From Trichobilharzia regenti (Eukaryota; Platyhelminthes; Trematoda; Strigeidida; Schistosomatidae): 64,000 bases of DNA. Positions 53,921-64,000 of the stretch are shown in pieces (within the stretch, counting starts at the first letter, position 1; each line of letters starts with the position of its first letter). The stretch is taken from positions 45,570,352 through 45,634,351 of the forward strand of contig OX235270.1 in the NCBI GenBank assembly GCA_944472135.2. The letters run 5' to 3'. The position numbers were made by a program, and so were the translations under genes. The notes beneath the pieces were generated by a model. It was not told where the DNA came from. It was given only the letters and a program-made list of their open reading frames with translations, and did no database searches.

Positions 53921-55572
53921 GACATATCATTTATATATGATCACGACATCGAGCCATTTCTACCCGTATCACTGCCAGTTGTGTACCAACGGTCAACCCT
54001 TTGCACTCCACGCATCATGATTTCTTAGAGGAAATCTGGGAGATCTATCCACCACTCGTCCGCTCATGAGTGGTGAACTAAGTTTTTGAGGATCTAATCT
54101 GATTCAAGAATAATGTTGCTAAAAAATCAGGATGATATTGGGAACAAGACGACAAGAGTGAAAATTTTTGTTGTCACCTTTTGCTGTGCTACCGATTAGT
54201 TATAAAATAGTTCAAGTTTTTAAAGGCTCGTATTATTTAGATTCAATTTAGGTGTTGCAGCAGCTAATAAATGGTTCTACATCTTGACATAAAAACGTCA
54301 CCGCAGTTTGTCATTAACGCAGCAAACAGGCACTGTTTAGACAACTTGCCAGTTTGGAGTCCCGGTGGATTAGTGTGCACCTGCTTTTGCATGGTATTTG
54401 GCATGTTCTTTTGCAGTAAATCGTGGAGGTGTGCTCTTTTTAACCTCTAGGGCAGTGAGGGAATTATGAGGAGGATCAAGTTTGGAAAACCGCTGTTGCC
54501 TATGTTTGGATTATAGCTCTTATAAGACTGCGATTAGTCTCTCCACGAGGGAGGTAACTCATTTACAAGGATTTCAGGACGAAGTCCGCCCTGATATTTG
54601 GCGAGATACGAGAAAGATTAATTGCAACCGGCGTATTATCGTATTATTTTTACCCTCATTCGAAGCTCGATACCGTCGTTGTAGGCAAAATTCACTTACG
54701 AGGCAGTAACAATGGAACAGAAGAAGAATGTATGGCATTTCCGTTCAGGTTCTTTGAAGGCGTGACCCTCTTGGATTGACATGAAGATGTCCAGAATTGC
54801 CAAACTGAAGGATCACTCTGTACGAGTGACTCAGAAACCACGCTAACTTGCAGCAGACCTACAAGGAGTGTTTTGTTAAAAGACTTGTAAAAAGCTTTAG
54901 AGTTAGTGCACCTGTTTACCTTTTACACGTAGCACAATGTGCAATTTGATAAGATTTTCTACTTAAACGAGACTTATAACTAAATTGTGGACTTAAATGA
55001 GACAAAACTCAGAGGCAGATGGGAGTCTCAGGTGTTTTGAGTCACCCTACGAGGTGCTTACATTGATTGAATTTCTTTGCACGCCTTCTGGCCAGTTCTA
55101 GTCAAACCATTTGGGGATTCTCAGATCCTTCTGCAGCTTCCACATGTTGTCTGAGTTTTTCGTGGCTTCAAAAATTCCCGAGTAACACTCGAGCCTGAAG
55201 CCTAGTGGTTTTGAAGTGTGCTTAACATTTATCTTTTTACGGTAGACATCCCAAGGTTTTCTGTTGGACTCTGGAGAGCAGTCTCAAACTCTAGGAATTC
55301 CGCTCACTCCACTTTTGAAAACTGCATATAGGTAGCCAACAGTCATCCATGAATCTACGTAATAACTCTGCACAACTGTCATCATCACATTCTCAAATGC
55401 CTTGGATGAAGCCTTTGTTTTGTCAGTTTACTTTAAGGATGAGGCTGTAGTGTTGCTTCAGTCTTATTTGGATTGAGGTAAAATTACTATACTAACTTCG
55501 TAGAGTTAACCAAGGTCATCATTTCAACATCTAATGAAGGAGAAAGAGACATCGAACACACATTAATCATTA
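53921..55572. other. Intergenic, nothing recognised
   Basis: No ORF over 80 codons, no shared repeat. The short frame at 54482-54709 shows no known domain. Confidence 0.5.
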
Positions 55573-55577
55573 CGCCC
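55573..55577 (+). repeat. Target-site duplication CGCCC, left copy
   Basis: Identical to 59448-59452 on the far side of the element; 5 bp is usual for BEL/Pao and Gypsy insertions. Confidence 0.8.
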
Positions 55578-55934
55578 TGTCAATGGAGTTGAAGATTGAA
55601 CGATCAATTCTTGGTTGTTTGCTCAAAATCAACTTCCCCAATTTTCGCGGAGGCATCAATACGACAGTCATCGTCTCATCGGTCGCTGTTCAGAAAGAAG
55701 AGTGAAACATCGTCAGAAGTAATACGAGATTTATTATTGTAATATTTGTTTTCAGACCTTAGTTCACTTATTCTTTTTATATGTTGGTGTAACAATAAAG
55801 AAATATCAAACGGCAGATCGGTGTTTTGGTTTTTTCGTCCGTTATAACTAAGCGTTTCTGAAATCTTCAAGGAACAGCGTGGGCCCGAGCGTAGCGAGAG
55901 CTGGGCATTAACGGTTTATGAGACGTGATTGACA
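55578..55934 (+). repeat. 5' LTR
   Basis: Begins TGTCAATGG and ends ATTGACA, a 7-bp terminal inverted repeat. Contains AATAAA near 55794. Matches the 3' LTR except for two segments (about 50 and 37 bp) present only here. Confidence 0.85.
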
Positions 55935-56078
55935 GTTTCTGACGATGGAAACAGATCTGGCGGATTCAAACAGTTGGTGAAAGTTTGGATAGTCGCCGTT
56001 CATCTTTCCTGGTGCCGGTCAAGTCCTCTTTGAACAAGCAATATCTGGAACGTTTTTGGAATTGGGTCAAGTTCAACA
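55935..56078 (+). other. Leader between 5' LTR and gag
   Basis: GTTTCTGACGATGG follows the LTR where a tRNA primer-binding site is expected, but no tRNA could be assigned. The second copy has a shorter leader (about 62555-62662) with the same start. Confidence 0.5.
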
Positions 56079-57893
56079 ATGCCTGGGTCAAAGAAGGGAC
56101 AGAGTGTCTTGGATGCAAACAGGAAAGTAAGTCATGGTGACTTGTCTGTTAATTGTAACGATGTGTCTGATGTTAAGCATGACATGGTTGATGTTACTGT
56201 TTCGCCGTTCAGGGATAATAGGAACATCAAACTCCCTAAATTTGAACCACGGTGTTTTGATGGAAACCCTGTCGATTATTTACAATTTGTAAAGGAGTTT
56301 GAGATCATGTTGAGTGGTTTTTTATTAAATGATGAATTGAAGTTAATGTATTTGATGAGATATTGCACTGGAGATGCTGCAAGAGCTATACAGTGCTGTA
56401 AGTTTATGAAGCCAAAAGAGGGCTACTACGAGGCTATGAGCATATTACGTCAAAGGTTTGGAAGACCTTCGATGATTGCAGGGAAATTATTCGAGGCTGT
56501 TAAGGGTAATGGTGGTCAATTACAGGATGACTCCCAGGCACTCACTGAGTTTTTAGATAATTTGCTAATTTACAAGAATGGAATGATTTCGATGAATCGC
56601 ATGAGTGACCTCAACTCGAGTTTTATACTAGAAGTAATAGCAAGACGTCTACCTACTCGACTGCAAAGGAAGTGGGTGAAGATGAGCTCCCGTATGGAGG
56701 ATGAGGGTATCGAGCCAAAGTTTGATGATATCCTGAAACTGGTAAAAGATAGTGTCAATCAATCTATGAGCAAGTTCGCCAGTCTATTACATCTCACCCC
56801 TAGAATAGAGCAGTCTGAGGGTAAAATGCAATCATTGATGACGAAAGGGCCTCAGAGAGGTGGATATCGAGAAGGCTCCATGATGTCTAGTAATGCATAT
56901 AGACCTAGTGAGTGTAACAGGTTTCGTAGTACATCCTCAACAGATAAGTTACAAGATGCAAGACAAACACGGTTATGTTTTACACGTTTGCAAGAGGTGC
57001 ATACAGAGGTGAACTGTGAACCAGTGAGCAAGTTCAGTGATAAGCTAAATGTAAACTCCAGGTCTGACTCCGAATTGTGTGACGATAACGGTTTGGTCAG
57101 GAAGTCTGTAGTTGCAACTGGTAAGCCATTGTTGAATAGAGTGTCACAGAATAGAGTTGCTGCTTCAGAGTGCAGTTCTGACCCTACAAGTTTACAAGGT
57201 ATTACTAGTCAGAGTGAAGGTATAAAACCTTTAGTGATTTGTGAGGAGGAACCAAAATTGTCTACTTCTGTTATTAAAGAGTTTGAAAATGATGAAGTTG
57301 ACGGTAAAGTGAATATTCGTGATAATGATCATGATACTTCACAGTTGTCTTTGGTTGATCATGATGAGATGAGGGATATGCCTACTACTGCTAAGTTGAA
57401 CAAAGGTTCTGTACAACTTGAACGTGAAGTAGAAATAAATGCAGATGCAGTTGCAGAAGGCATGCATACTTGTGAGACCGTCAGTGTGATTGATCAGCAT
57501 GTAGCCCACCTATCATCAGATGCTAGTGCTAAACCTGAGCTGATAGTAAAAGACAGCAGTGGTGGTAATCTTGCAGGTAGACAAATTTCTGAAAGTCGAG
57601 CAACAACAGCTTTTGATCCACCGCTAAGTTCATCAACTGATATCAATCAGTCGTCGTTGGTGCTGTCATCCACAATGAAACAGACACCCATCAACTCAAG
57701 TATCTTGTGCAATGACTATGATAGTATCAGTTCGTTTGAAAGGACGAATATCAATGGTCAGTTTAGTGAGGATAAGCCAAGTGTAAACGAGAGAGTAATT
57801 GTTAAATTGACTTGCACGAATAAAGGCATTTCAAGTTATTGTTTAAATGTTATTATCTTTGGTGTAAATTACTCTGTTTCTACGCTTGGTTGA
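56079..57893 (+). CDS. Gag-like protein, 604 codons, BEL/Pao type, defective zinc knuckle
   Basis: Starts at the first ATG after the leader, shared with the copy at 62663. Residues ~51-220 are a DUF1759-like capsid region: LPKFEPRCFDGNPVDYLQFV, then LMYLMRYCTGDAARAIQCCK, YYEAMSILRQRFGRP and LNSSFILEVIARRLPTRLQR. At 300-313 lies a CX2CX4HX4C knuckle whose second Cys is Arg (C300, R303, H308, C313). Residues 320-604 are Ser/Thr/Asp-rich, with no recognised domain and no DTG or DSG protease motif. Known gag proteins of this group assemble particles; the degraded knuckle should weaken RNA binding. The long open frame may mean recent spread or selection. The last ~20 residues (SSYCLNVIIFGVNYSVSTLG) are hydrophobic. 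Confidence 0.85.
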   Translation: MPGSKKGQSVLDANRKVSHGDLSVNCNDVSDVKHDMVDVTVSPFRDNRNIKLPKFEPRCFDGNPVDYLQFVKEFEIMLSGFLLNDELKLMYLMRYCTGDAARAIQCCKFMKPKEGYYEAMSILRQRFGRPSMIAGKLFEAVKGNGGQLQDDSQALTEFLDNLLIYKNGMISMNRMSDLNSSFILEVIARRLPTRLQRKWVKMSSRMEDEGIEPKFDDILKLVKDSVNQSMSKFASLLHLTPRIEQSEGKMQSLMTKGPQRGGYREGSMMSSNAYRPSECNRFRSTSSTDKLQDARQTRLCFTRLQEVHTEVNCEPVSKFSDKLNVNSRSDSELCDDNGLVRKSVVATGKPLLNRVSQNRVAASECSSDPTSLQGITSQSEGIKPLVICEEEPKLSTSVIKEFENDEVDGKVNIRDNDHDTSQLSLVDHDEMRDMPTTAKLNKGSVQLEREVEINADAVAEGMHTCETVSVIDQHVAHLSSDASAKPELIVKDSSGGNLAGRQISESRATTAFDPPLSSSTDINQSSLVLSSTMKQTPINSSILCNDYDSISSFERTNINGQFSEDKPSVNERVIVKLTCTNKGISSYCLNVIIFGVNYSVSTLG

Positions 57894-57894
57894 T

Positions 57895-58027
57895 GAGATA
57901 TGTCGTGTGTTTGTTGGTCATCTATATTCTACGATACAATGACATGGGCGTGTTGCCGTTCAGATTTGAGGATATAGCTGATAGAAGGAAGTTAGCAAAT
58001 GAACTCTGCGACGATTTTCCAACCTAG
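57895..58027 (+). pseudogene. Short frame after gag, possible pol remnant
   Basis: In another frame, 57839-58027 reads YAWLMRYVVCLLVIYILRYN, MGVLPFRFEDIADRRKLANE and ends LCDDFPT. It could be the last codons of a lost pol, left when an internal deletion removed the rest. Unproven. Confidence 0.35.
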
Positions 58028-58029
58028 GG

Positions 58030-58610
58030 CGTCAACCTGAGAAGGGTTGTAGGCGTACTGCTGTAAGTCCTACAGTTCTTCAAGGGTAGTTTGCCGTGCC
58101 AGAATACACAACATTTGATGTGTTGATTGTAAATATGTTTGTGTTAAATAATTGTGTGAGTTCCAATTGATGTAATTGTTGGTTAATCTTGTTTGTGTCC
58201 GGACATTCCACAACTTACAATCGTCAACCTGAGAAGGGTTGTAGGCGTACTGCTGTAAGTCCTACAATTCTTCAAAGGGTAGCGCATCAATGAGCAGTCT
58301 TATGTGCTCGGTGTGTGATTTTGTACATATGTTCATATTGTATATACTGAATTGATATCACCTGTCATCTAGCTGTTGGTAATTCTGTTTGTGTCCGGAC
58401 ATTCCACAACTTACAATCGTCAACCTGTGAAGGGTTGTAGGCGTACTGCTGTAAGTCCTACAGTTCTTCAAAGGAATTCCACCAAGACATGATCAGCGAG
58501 GTTGTTTGCACAATTTGTATATACGTGTGGTATGTCATATCAATTGGTGTATTTTGGATTCATTGTGTTTACTTGTTGTTTTCGTACCTTGTTTTTATTG
58601 CGTAATTTTG
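58030..58610 (+). repeat. Tandem repeat, about three units of 192-196 bp, each with a hairpin
   Basis: CGTCAACCTGAGAAGGGTTG starts units at 58030, 58222 and 58418 (third has CCTGTGAAGG). Each continues through TGTAGG...CCTACA, a 6-bp stem with a 15-base loop. Units 1 and 2 also share TTTGTGTCCGGACATTCCAC just before the next unit. The third unit decays after about 58480. Confidence 0.85.
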
Positions 58611-59179
58611 TTAAAATTTTCGTCGTGATTATTTCTGAAGTTGTTTCGAGTCTTCTACATACATGAATGAATTGATCGATGTTAAGGACAGCAGATGGGT
58701 CGTATACGCCGCGGAGGCTAGGCTATTGATGAGAATGAAATGCACATGGAGATAATTGTTAGCTGCGGTCCCACACGCCGGGAGAAAGAGTGTAAACGAC
58801 TGAGGCTCGCATGCGTCACCGCTACTAGAACTGAGGCAGAATAAGTGACAAGCGATTTCAGTGGTAATTGGTAGTGAGTAGATAAGACGATGTGCGTAGA
58901 GTATCGTGAGGTGCTGCCATGGTCACTTTGCATTCTGCAAGAGTCATTCTAGTAAGTGGCGATTGTGTTGCAAGATGTCAAGAGGAGGTCTCTGTCTGGA
59001 GGCGCAGGTCGTCATTGATGTGTGAGATTGTGCTGTGGGTATGCTTGTGGTGTGTTGGCTTTTCTGTTTGTTTTCCATTTCAGCTCTGTCCGTGTGACCC
59101 AGGTTCTCGCAATGGCATCCAAGTCAACGTGTATTGGTCGTGAAGGAAAAAAGGGTTGGATCCCTTTTTTGCCGGGGAG
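58611..59179 (+). other. Noncoding 3' part of the gag-only element
   Basis: No ORF of note. The purine-rich GGAAAAAAGGGTTGG (about 59145) or GCCGGGGAG just before 59180 may serve as polypurine tract. No match to other parts of the window. Confidence 0.5.
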
Positions 59180-59447
59180 TGTCAATGGAGTTGAAGATTG
59201 AACGATCAATACGACAGTCATCGTCTCATCGGTCGCTGTTCAGAAAGAAGAGTGAAACATCGTCAGAAATCTTAGTTCACTTATTCCTTTTATATGTTGG
59301 TGTAACAATAAAGAAATATCAAACGGCAGATCGGTGTTTTGGTTTTTTCGTCCGTTATAACTAAGCGTTTCTGAAATCTTCAAGGAACAGCGTGGGCCCG
59401 AGCGTAGCGAGAGCTGGGCATTAACGGTTTATGAGACGTGATTGACA
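59180..59447 (+). repeat. 3' LTR, 89 bp shorter than the 5' LTR
   Basis: TGTCAATGG to ATTGACA. One missing piece is bounded in the 5' LTR by ATCAAT direct repeats; the other spans the segment after CGTCAGAA. Otherwise nearly identical. Confidence 0.85.
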
Positions 59448-60689
59448 CGCCCTATATGAGACTAAATGATATCAGTCACCAAGCATAACCAGAGAAAGTG
59501 TTCTAAGTCTTATTTGAGGGATTATGCTCAAAATCAATTAGACTTGAAAATCACAATCTAATGGGCGCGTGACGACAACAGGTAAACTGAGACTATTGGT
59601 GGTTGGGAATAGGGCGCACATCATTTTTAGCCGTGGTGCTGAAACAGAATTGACATATAATTACAGAAGACGAACCACCTAAAATCACTGGAAGGAATGA
59701 GAACTGGACAAACCAAGAAATAATATGGATTAGTATCATGGAGTCTACCTTGCATATATCTGTAGAGTGTGAAAAGGACATCCTTTGTAAACAGCACGGA
59801 ATTACATAACCTACCAGTTTTATACCGACATTCTTATACACAGGTGCGGCGTCAAACCGCCTAATCAGAACAATTATGTCATACTGCAATGAGTGTTATG
59901 GAGCATTACACCACTGTGCCTCTTCCTATTTACCAGTAGGATGAGACACTACCTTTACAGCCTTAGATGAACAAGGACAAGATACTATGTATTATAGAGT
60001 CATTGACCCATGCTCAATCGCCCGTAACTTTGGCTAATGTTTAGTGATTTATATATATAATTATTATTATGAACTTAAGATTTCCGCCAAATACATTCAC
60101 TTCCAAATATTCACCATTCTTTTCAGTGTTACATCTTCTGCCATGGGTAGCGTTACCATTTTATGAACATTTTGAAGACATTTTCACTAAATTGTAGCCC
60201 CAGTGTGATGAACCAGTAGAAGTAAGTGTTGACGTGCACATAAACTTTCTGCATGAAGTGATATATACAGTCAAATTTTCTTCTTTATCACACTTCAGTT
60301 AGTAAACTGGAAATTCTTCAGAATGCGCAATATATACGGAGAGTGTGGTCATTCAAAAATCAGATGGAATTCGCTTGGTGGTTGAGTCAAGTGTGGAACA
60401 TTTCCCAGTACGTTCTGTGTGTTTATATGATCTCTATGTTTACAGGTGTAAGTATGGTACCGCATACCTCACACCTTTACACTAAAGCAGACAACATGTG
60501 AAAATGTCCATGTCTTACTACACTGGACCTCACGGTGTCCTTAGAAGACTTTCAGGAACTATACGTAATAACCAACACGAAAAACCAGAATACAAATTGG
60601 TGACTCAAGAACCCTCTATTCTCGCACCAATACAGAGCCAACCATAAGGTTATTATACACAAAGTCTAAGAATAAATGTCATAACAATA
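59448..60689. other. Between LTR elements, nothing recognised
   Basis: Begins with the right TSD copy CGCCC (59448-59452). No repeat or long ORF identified. Confidence 0.5.
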
Positions 60690-60842
60690 AAAGACAATAA
60701 TACTTCTGATAGTTTTTCTCTCTTCTAACGAACGGCGGACGGTGAAACGATGACTGCAGTATTGATGACTCCCGCGAAAAATATGGAGTTGGGTTTGCGC
60801 AGACAACCATGAATTGATCGTTCAATCTTCAACTACATTGAC
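60690..60842 (-). repeat. Inverted fragment of the same LTR family
   Basis: On the - strand TGTCAATGTAGTTGAAGATT and on to CAGAAGTATTATTG matches the first ~150 bases of the LTR. It keeps the segment lost from the 3' LTR, with the variant GGTTGTCTGCGCAAACCC. Confidence 0.75.
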
Positions 60843-61223
60843 AAGATGAGTGAATCGATTTAGGACAAAAAGAGAATTCACGAAGTGGTTTGTACGGTGT
60901 AGTATTTATTACTACTGATGACAATAAGACGAGACAGGGTATTTCCTATCGTAGTTTAAACGCGTGTTCAGAAAGAGATGTTCCATCGAAAACGCCGGAA
61001 AACTTCAAATTTTAAAAGTTCAGGTGAAACCAAGAAAACTCACATAAAATACTTCACACTCCATGAACATGATTAGGCTAGGTTAATTCTCAACTCTCTT
61101 CATCCCATCTAGCATACGCATACAATATGAAGAATGAAGAAAGTTTTGATTTAGCTATTACGTCTATGGTGTACTGTAGTTCTGAACTGCTGAAGAAGTA
61201 ATCGAACCAAGAATCAGTAGTGT
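60843..61223. other. Spacer, nothing recognised
   Basis: About 380 bp between two LTR fragments with no identifiable feature. Confidence 0.4.
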
Positions 61224-62554
61224 ACGATCAATTCATGCTTGATTGCTCAAACCCAACTTCCTCATAATTTTCGCGGGTAATCAGTCTGACAGTCATCGTC
61301 TCATCGTTCGCTGTTCAGAAGGAAGATTGAAAAACTGTCAGAAGTAATAATAAAGGGAAGGAGGGTGGTGCTAGCTGATCAGTAGATATGGTGGTGGTCA
61401 CTACGGTGAATCGCTTCATTCTGCAGGAACGGAAATACGCAATTTGACGGCTCGAGTTATTTCTGATTTTTATGAGGGCTTAGATCTTTATCTTGAAAAA
61501 GATAATAATGAACGCCTTGACAGATCATGCTTCTACCTCTAAACATATACTATTCTCCCAGCCTATTGTTGAGATGCGACCATGTAGGATGTGCACAGTT
61601 TTATGGGGCATCTTATAAACTAACTTGCTGTCCATTGTCGGATCTTTAAATACAACTTCACAATGTCTTATCTCATTCATTTTCTAATAACGTCTTTACT
61701 TGCTCCTCATTATACTCCATTAAACCTAACGTTTTATAGCTTTTTACGACTTATTCTATTCCTATCCTCTGAAGGGTACGGTTGTGCACTAAATGCACAA
61801 AAGGGTATAAAATAAAAACAACTGGCATGAAGATAAACTTAATAGAGCCAAAAGTGGGCATCATGATGGTAAGACGTATATGGGTAGCATTATACATTGC
61901 AAAGGGAGCCTAGGAAGTTTCGTTTATAAATGCATTTATTATTGATATTTGCACTTACCTATTTCATTACAATTTAATGATTCACCTTAGCACTTTAATT
62001 TTTCTAAAATAGCTTTCAATCCCTTGTAAACGTTGTGCTTACCTCAATATTGGTTGATTATCGTATGCCTACAACCACGGGATGAAAACGAAACGAAGTC
62101 GGTTTTCCCGCTCAGCCTGGAGGACAACTGTACAATTCAATAACTATACGACCTGGTTCAGAAAACGAGTGTATTATATATATCAGATATTTAAAATTTG
62201 AAATATTATTAACCTGTAGACAATCTACGATTTGACATTCTATCATACTTGATCGTGCCTGTAAAAATGGCATGCATTTTCATGTAAATTTGTAAATTTA
62301 TATGTTTATAAGAAATACATACATTATCATTATAATATAGTGATTTATTGTTTTAATATTTGTTCTTAGACCTTACTCTGTAAAAGCAGTATTGCTGGTC
62401 ATATGTTGGCGTTAGAATAAAGAATTCTTGAGTCGCCACACAGTGTTTTGGTTTTTGCGTTGGTTAATACTGAGCGTTTCTGAAAATCTTAGAGGGACAG
62501 CGTGAGGCCCAGCATAGCAAGAGCTGAACATTAACTGTTTATGAGACTTGACTG
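61224..62554 (+). repeat. LTR of a second element, split by a ~1-kb insertion
   Basis: 61224-61350 matches the LTR from CGATCAAT to CAGAAGTAATA. 62340-62554 matches the rest, ending CTTGACTGACA at the right position before the second gag. It includes AATAAAG at 62417. The first ~20 LTR bases are missing. Confidence 0.75.
61351..62339. mobile_element. Unclassified ~990-bp insertion in the LTR
   Basis: Inferred because flanking LTR sequence is contiguous without it. No ORF or terminal repeats recognised. It could be a solo LTR of another family or a MITE. Confidence 0.45.
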
Positions 62555-62662
62555 ACAGTTTCTGACAGTTGGATAGTATCCGCCCGTCTTTCCTGGTGCT
62601 GGCCATGTCCTCTCTGAAAATGCGTTATCTGGAACTTTTCTGGAATTCGGTCAAGTTCAACA

Positions 62663-64000
62663 ATGGCTGGGTCAAAGAAGGGACAGAGCGTCTTGGAAGC
62701 AAATAGGAAAGTAAGTTACGTTGACTTGTCTATCACATGTAGCAATCTGTTTGATGTTAAGCATGATATGGTTGATGTTAATATTTCGCCGTCTAGGGAT
62801 AATAGGAATATCAAGCTTCCTAAGTACGAACTTCGGTGTTTCAACGGAAACCCAGCTGATTATTTACAGTTTGTAAAGGAGTTTGAAATCATGTTGAGTA
62901 GTTTTTCATTAAATGACGAAATGAAGTTGATGTATTTGATGAAGTACTGCACTGGAGTTGCTTCAAGAGCTATACAGTGCTGTAAGTTCATGTCCCCTAA
63001 CGAAATATACTCTGAGGCTATGAGCATAGTGCGTCAAAGATTCGGAAGACCTCCGATGATTGTAAGGAACGTATTCGAGGCTGTTAAGGGTAATGGTAGT
63101 CAATTACGAGGTGACTCCAAGGCACTCTCTGAGTTTTTGGATAATCTGATGACTTACAAGAATACGTTGATTTCGATGAATTACATGAGCGATCTGAACT
63201 CAAGTTCCGTCCTAGAGGTAATAGCGAGACGCCTACCTACTCGGCTGCAAAGCAAGAAGGTGAAGATAAGCTTTCGCATGGAGGATGAAGGTATTGAGCC
63301 AGAGTTTGATGATATTCTGAGACTGGTAAAAGAAAGTGTCAATCAAGCTATGAGCAAATTTGCCGGTATATTGCATCCCACTCCTAGAATAGAGAATTCT
63401 GAGAGCAAAACGCAATCATTGATGACGAAAGGGTCTCAGAGAAGCGGATATCGAGGAAGCTTTATAGTGTCTAGTAATCCATATAAACTTAGTGAGAGTA
63501 ACAGCTTTTGTGGGACACCCCCAACAGATAGGTTACAAGTTGCCAGACAGACACGGTTGTGTTTTACACGTTTGCAAGAAGTGCATACAAAGATGAACTG
63601 TGAATCAGTGAGCAAGTTTAGTGGTAAGCTAAATGTTAAATCTAGGTCTGATTCCGAATTGTGTGACGATAATGGTGCGGTGAAGAATCCTGTAGTTGCA
63701 ACTGATAAGCCATGATCGAATAGAGTGTCACGGACGACATCGCAATTTGTGCAGGAGAAGACAGTTGCAGTTTCAGAGTCCAGCTCTGACTCCACAAGTT
63801 TTCAAAGTATTACTAGTCAGAGTGAAGGTATAAAACCTTTAAGGATTTGTGAGGAAGAACCCAAATCGTCTACTGCTGTTACTGAAGAGTTCTGAAATGA
63901 TGAAGATGATCATACCAATGGAGGAAAAGTGCATATTTGTGACAGTGGTCATGATAGTGCAGATTTGTCTTTGGCTGATCATGATGAGATGAGTGTAAAG
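62663..64000 (+). pseudogene. Second gag copy of the BEL/Pao-type family, decaying, cut by window edge
   Basis: Open for 350 codons (to 63715), similar to the first copy throughout. It has LPKYELRCFNGNPADYLQFV and LMYLMKYCTGVASRAIQCCK, and the knuckle at the same residue number with the same Arg in place of the second Cys (LCFTRLQEVHTKMNC). A TGA at 63713-63715 falls where copy 1 has a Leu codon. Similarity continues in frame until another stop near 63893 and then with indels to the window end. Pol presence cannot be judged. Confidence 0.82.

Larger units (their letters stand above)
55578..59447 (+). mobile_element. Gag-only BEL/Pao-type LTR element, complete unit with TSD
   Basis: 3870 bp: 357-bp 5' LTR, a leader, one gag-like ORF (56079-57893), a short frame (57895-58027), about three 192-196-bp tandem repeats, a noncoding stretch, and a 268-bp 3' LTR, flanked by CGCCC. 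Protease, RT, RNase H and integrase are absent, so it is non-autonomous and would need enzymes in trans. The BEL/Pao assignment rests on the DUF1759-like gag region. Schistosome Pao/BEL elements such as Sinbad carry pol; this one does not. Confidence 0.82.

Noticed and set aside
54482..54709. 75-codon frame between WDR3 and the LTR cluster
   Set aside because: No domain, no splice or promoter context, and length expected by chance.
55676..55870. Small - strand frames in the LTRs (also 62412-62606 and 59012-59221)
   Set aside because: Antisense to LTR or element sequence, not shared in full between copies.
58030..58470. CRISPR-like array
   Set aside because: Only three units, 192-196 bp apart, with similar rather than unique spacers, inside a eukaryotic retroelement.

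Overview
The window is AT-rich, intron-rich and repeat-laden animal DNA. It most resembles a blood fluke (Schistosoma) or close relative. Pointers are RTE-type (SR2-like), CR1-like, Penelope-like and BEL/Pao-like retroelements, tRNA-derived SINEs carrying hammerhead ribozyme motifs of the Sm-alpha kind, and a host gene with 26- and 31-nt introns at its 5' end. The species cannot be named from sequence alone.

Two host genes converge tail to tail. On the + strand, eight phase-consistent exons between 4308 and 29178 encode the C-terminal part of a homologue of human C19orf44; its 5' exons lie beyond the left edge. On the - strand, 19 exons from 52747 to 29587 encode a complete WDR3 (yeast Dip2/Utp12) homologue of about 994 residues, a U3 snoRNP/small-subunit processome protein of the nucleolus. 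The two stop codons are about 0.4 kb apart.

Nearly everything else from 1 to 53.6 kb is repeats lying in introns of these genes. RTE family A has an open reverse transcriptase at 2-1369, a long copy at 20.8-23.5 kb with an intact endonuclease ORF but no RT core, and several relics. RT family B has two subfamilies, B1 and B2, one nested in the other at 49.3-50.6 kb. There is also a Penelope-like copy with a GIY-YIG domain (36-37.4 kb), two CR1-like 3' ends, a foldback element, and a 2.7-kb repeat present as an inverted pair (1.4-4.1 and 13.4-16.1 kb) around four exons of the C19orf44-like gene. At least ten tRNA-derived SINEs are present. One type shares its 3' end with RTE family A. Another carries hammerhead ribozyme motifs, two of them complete by eye.

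From 55.5 kb to the right edge the DNA is a cluster of BEL/Pao-type LTR elements. The first (55578-59447) is a complete small unit: LTRs with TGTCAAT...ATTGACA ends, a 5-bp CGCCC target duplication, and one gag-like ORF of 604 codons. It has no protease, RT, RNase H or integrase. In place of pol it has about three 192-196-bp tandem repeats. A second, decaying gag copy starts at 62663. Both copies have the second cysteine of the zinc knuckle replaced by arginine. This gag-only family and the hammerhead SINEs are the most interesting content. All calls are by eye; no alignment or folding was run.
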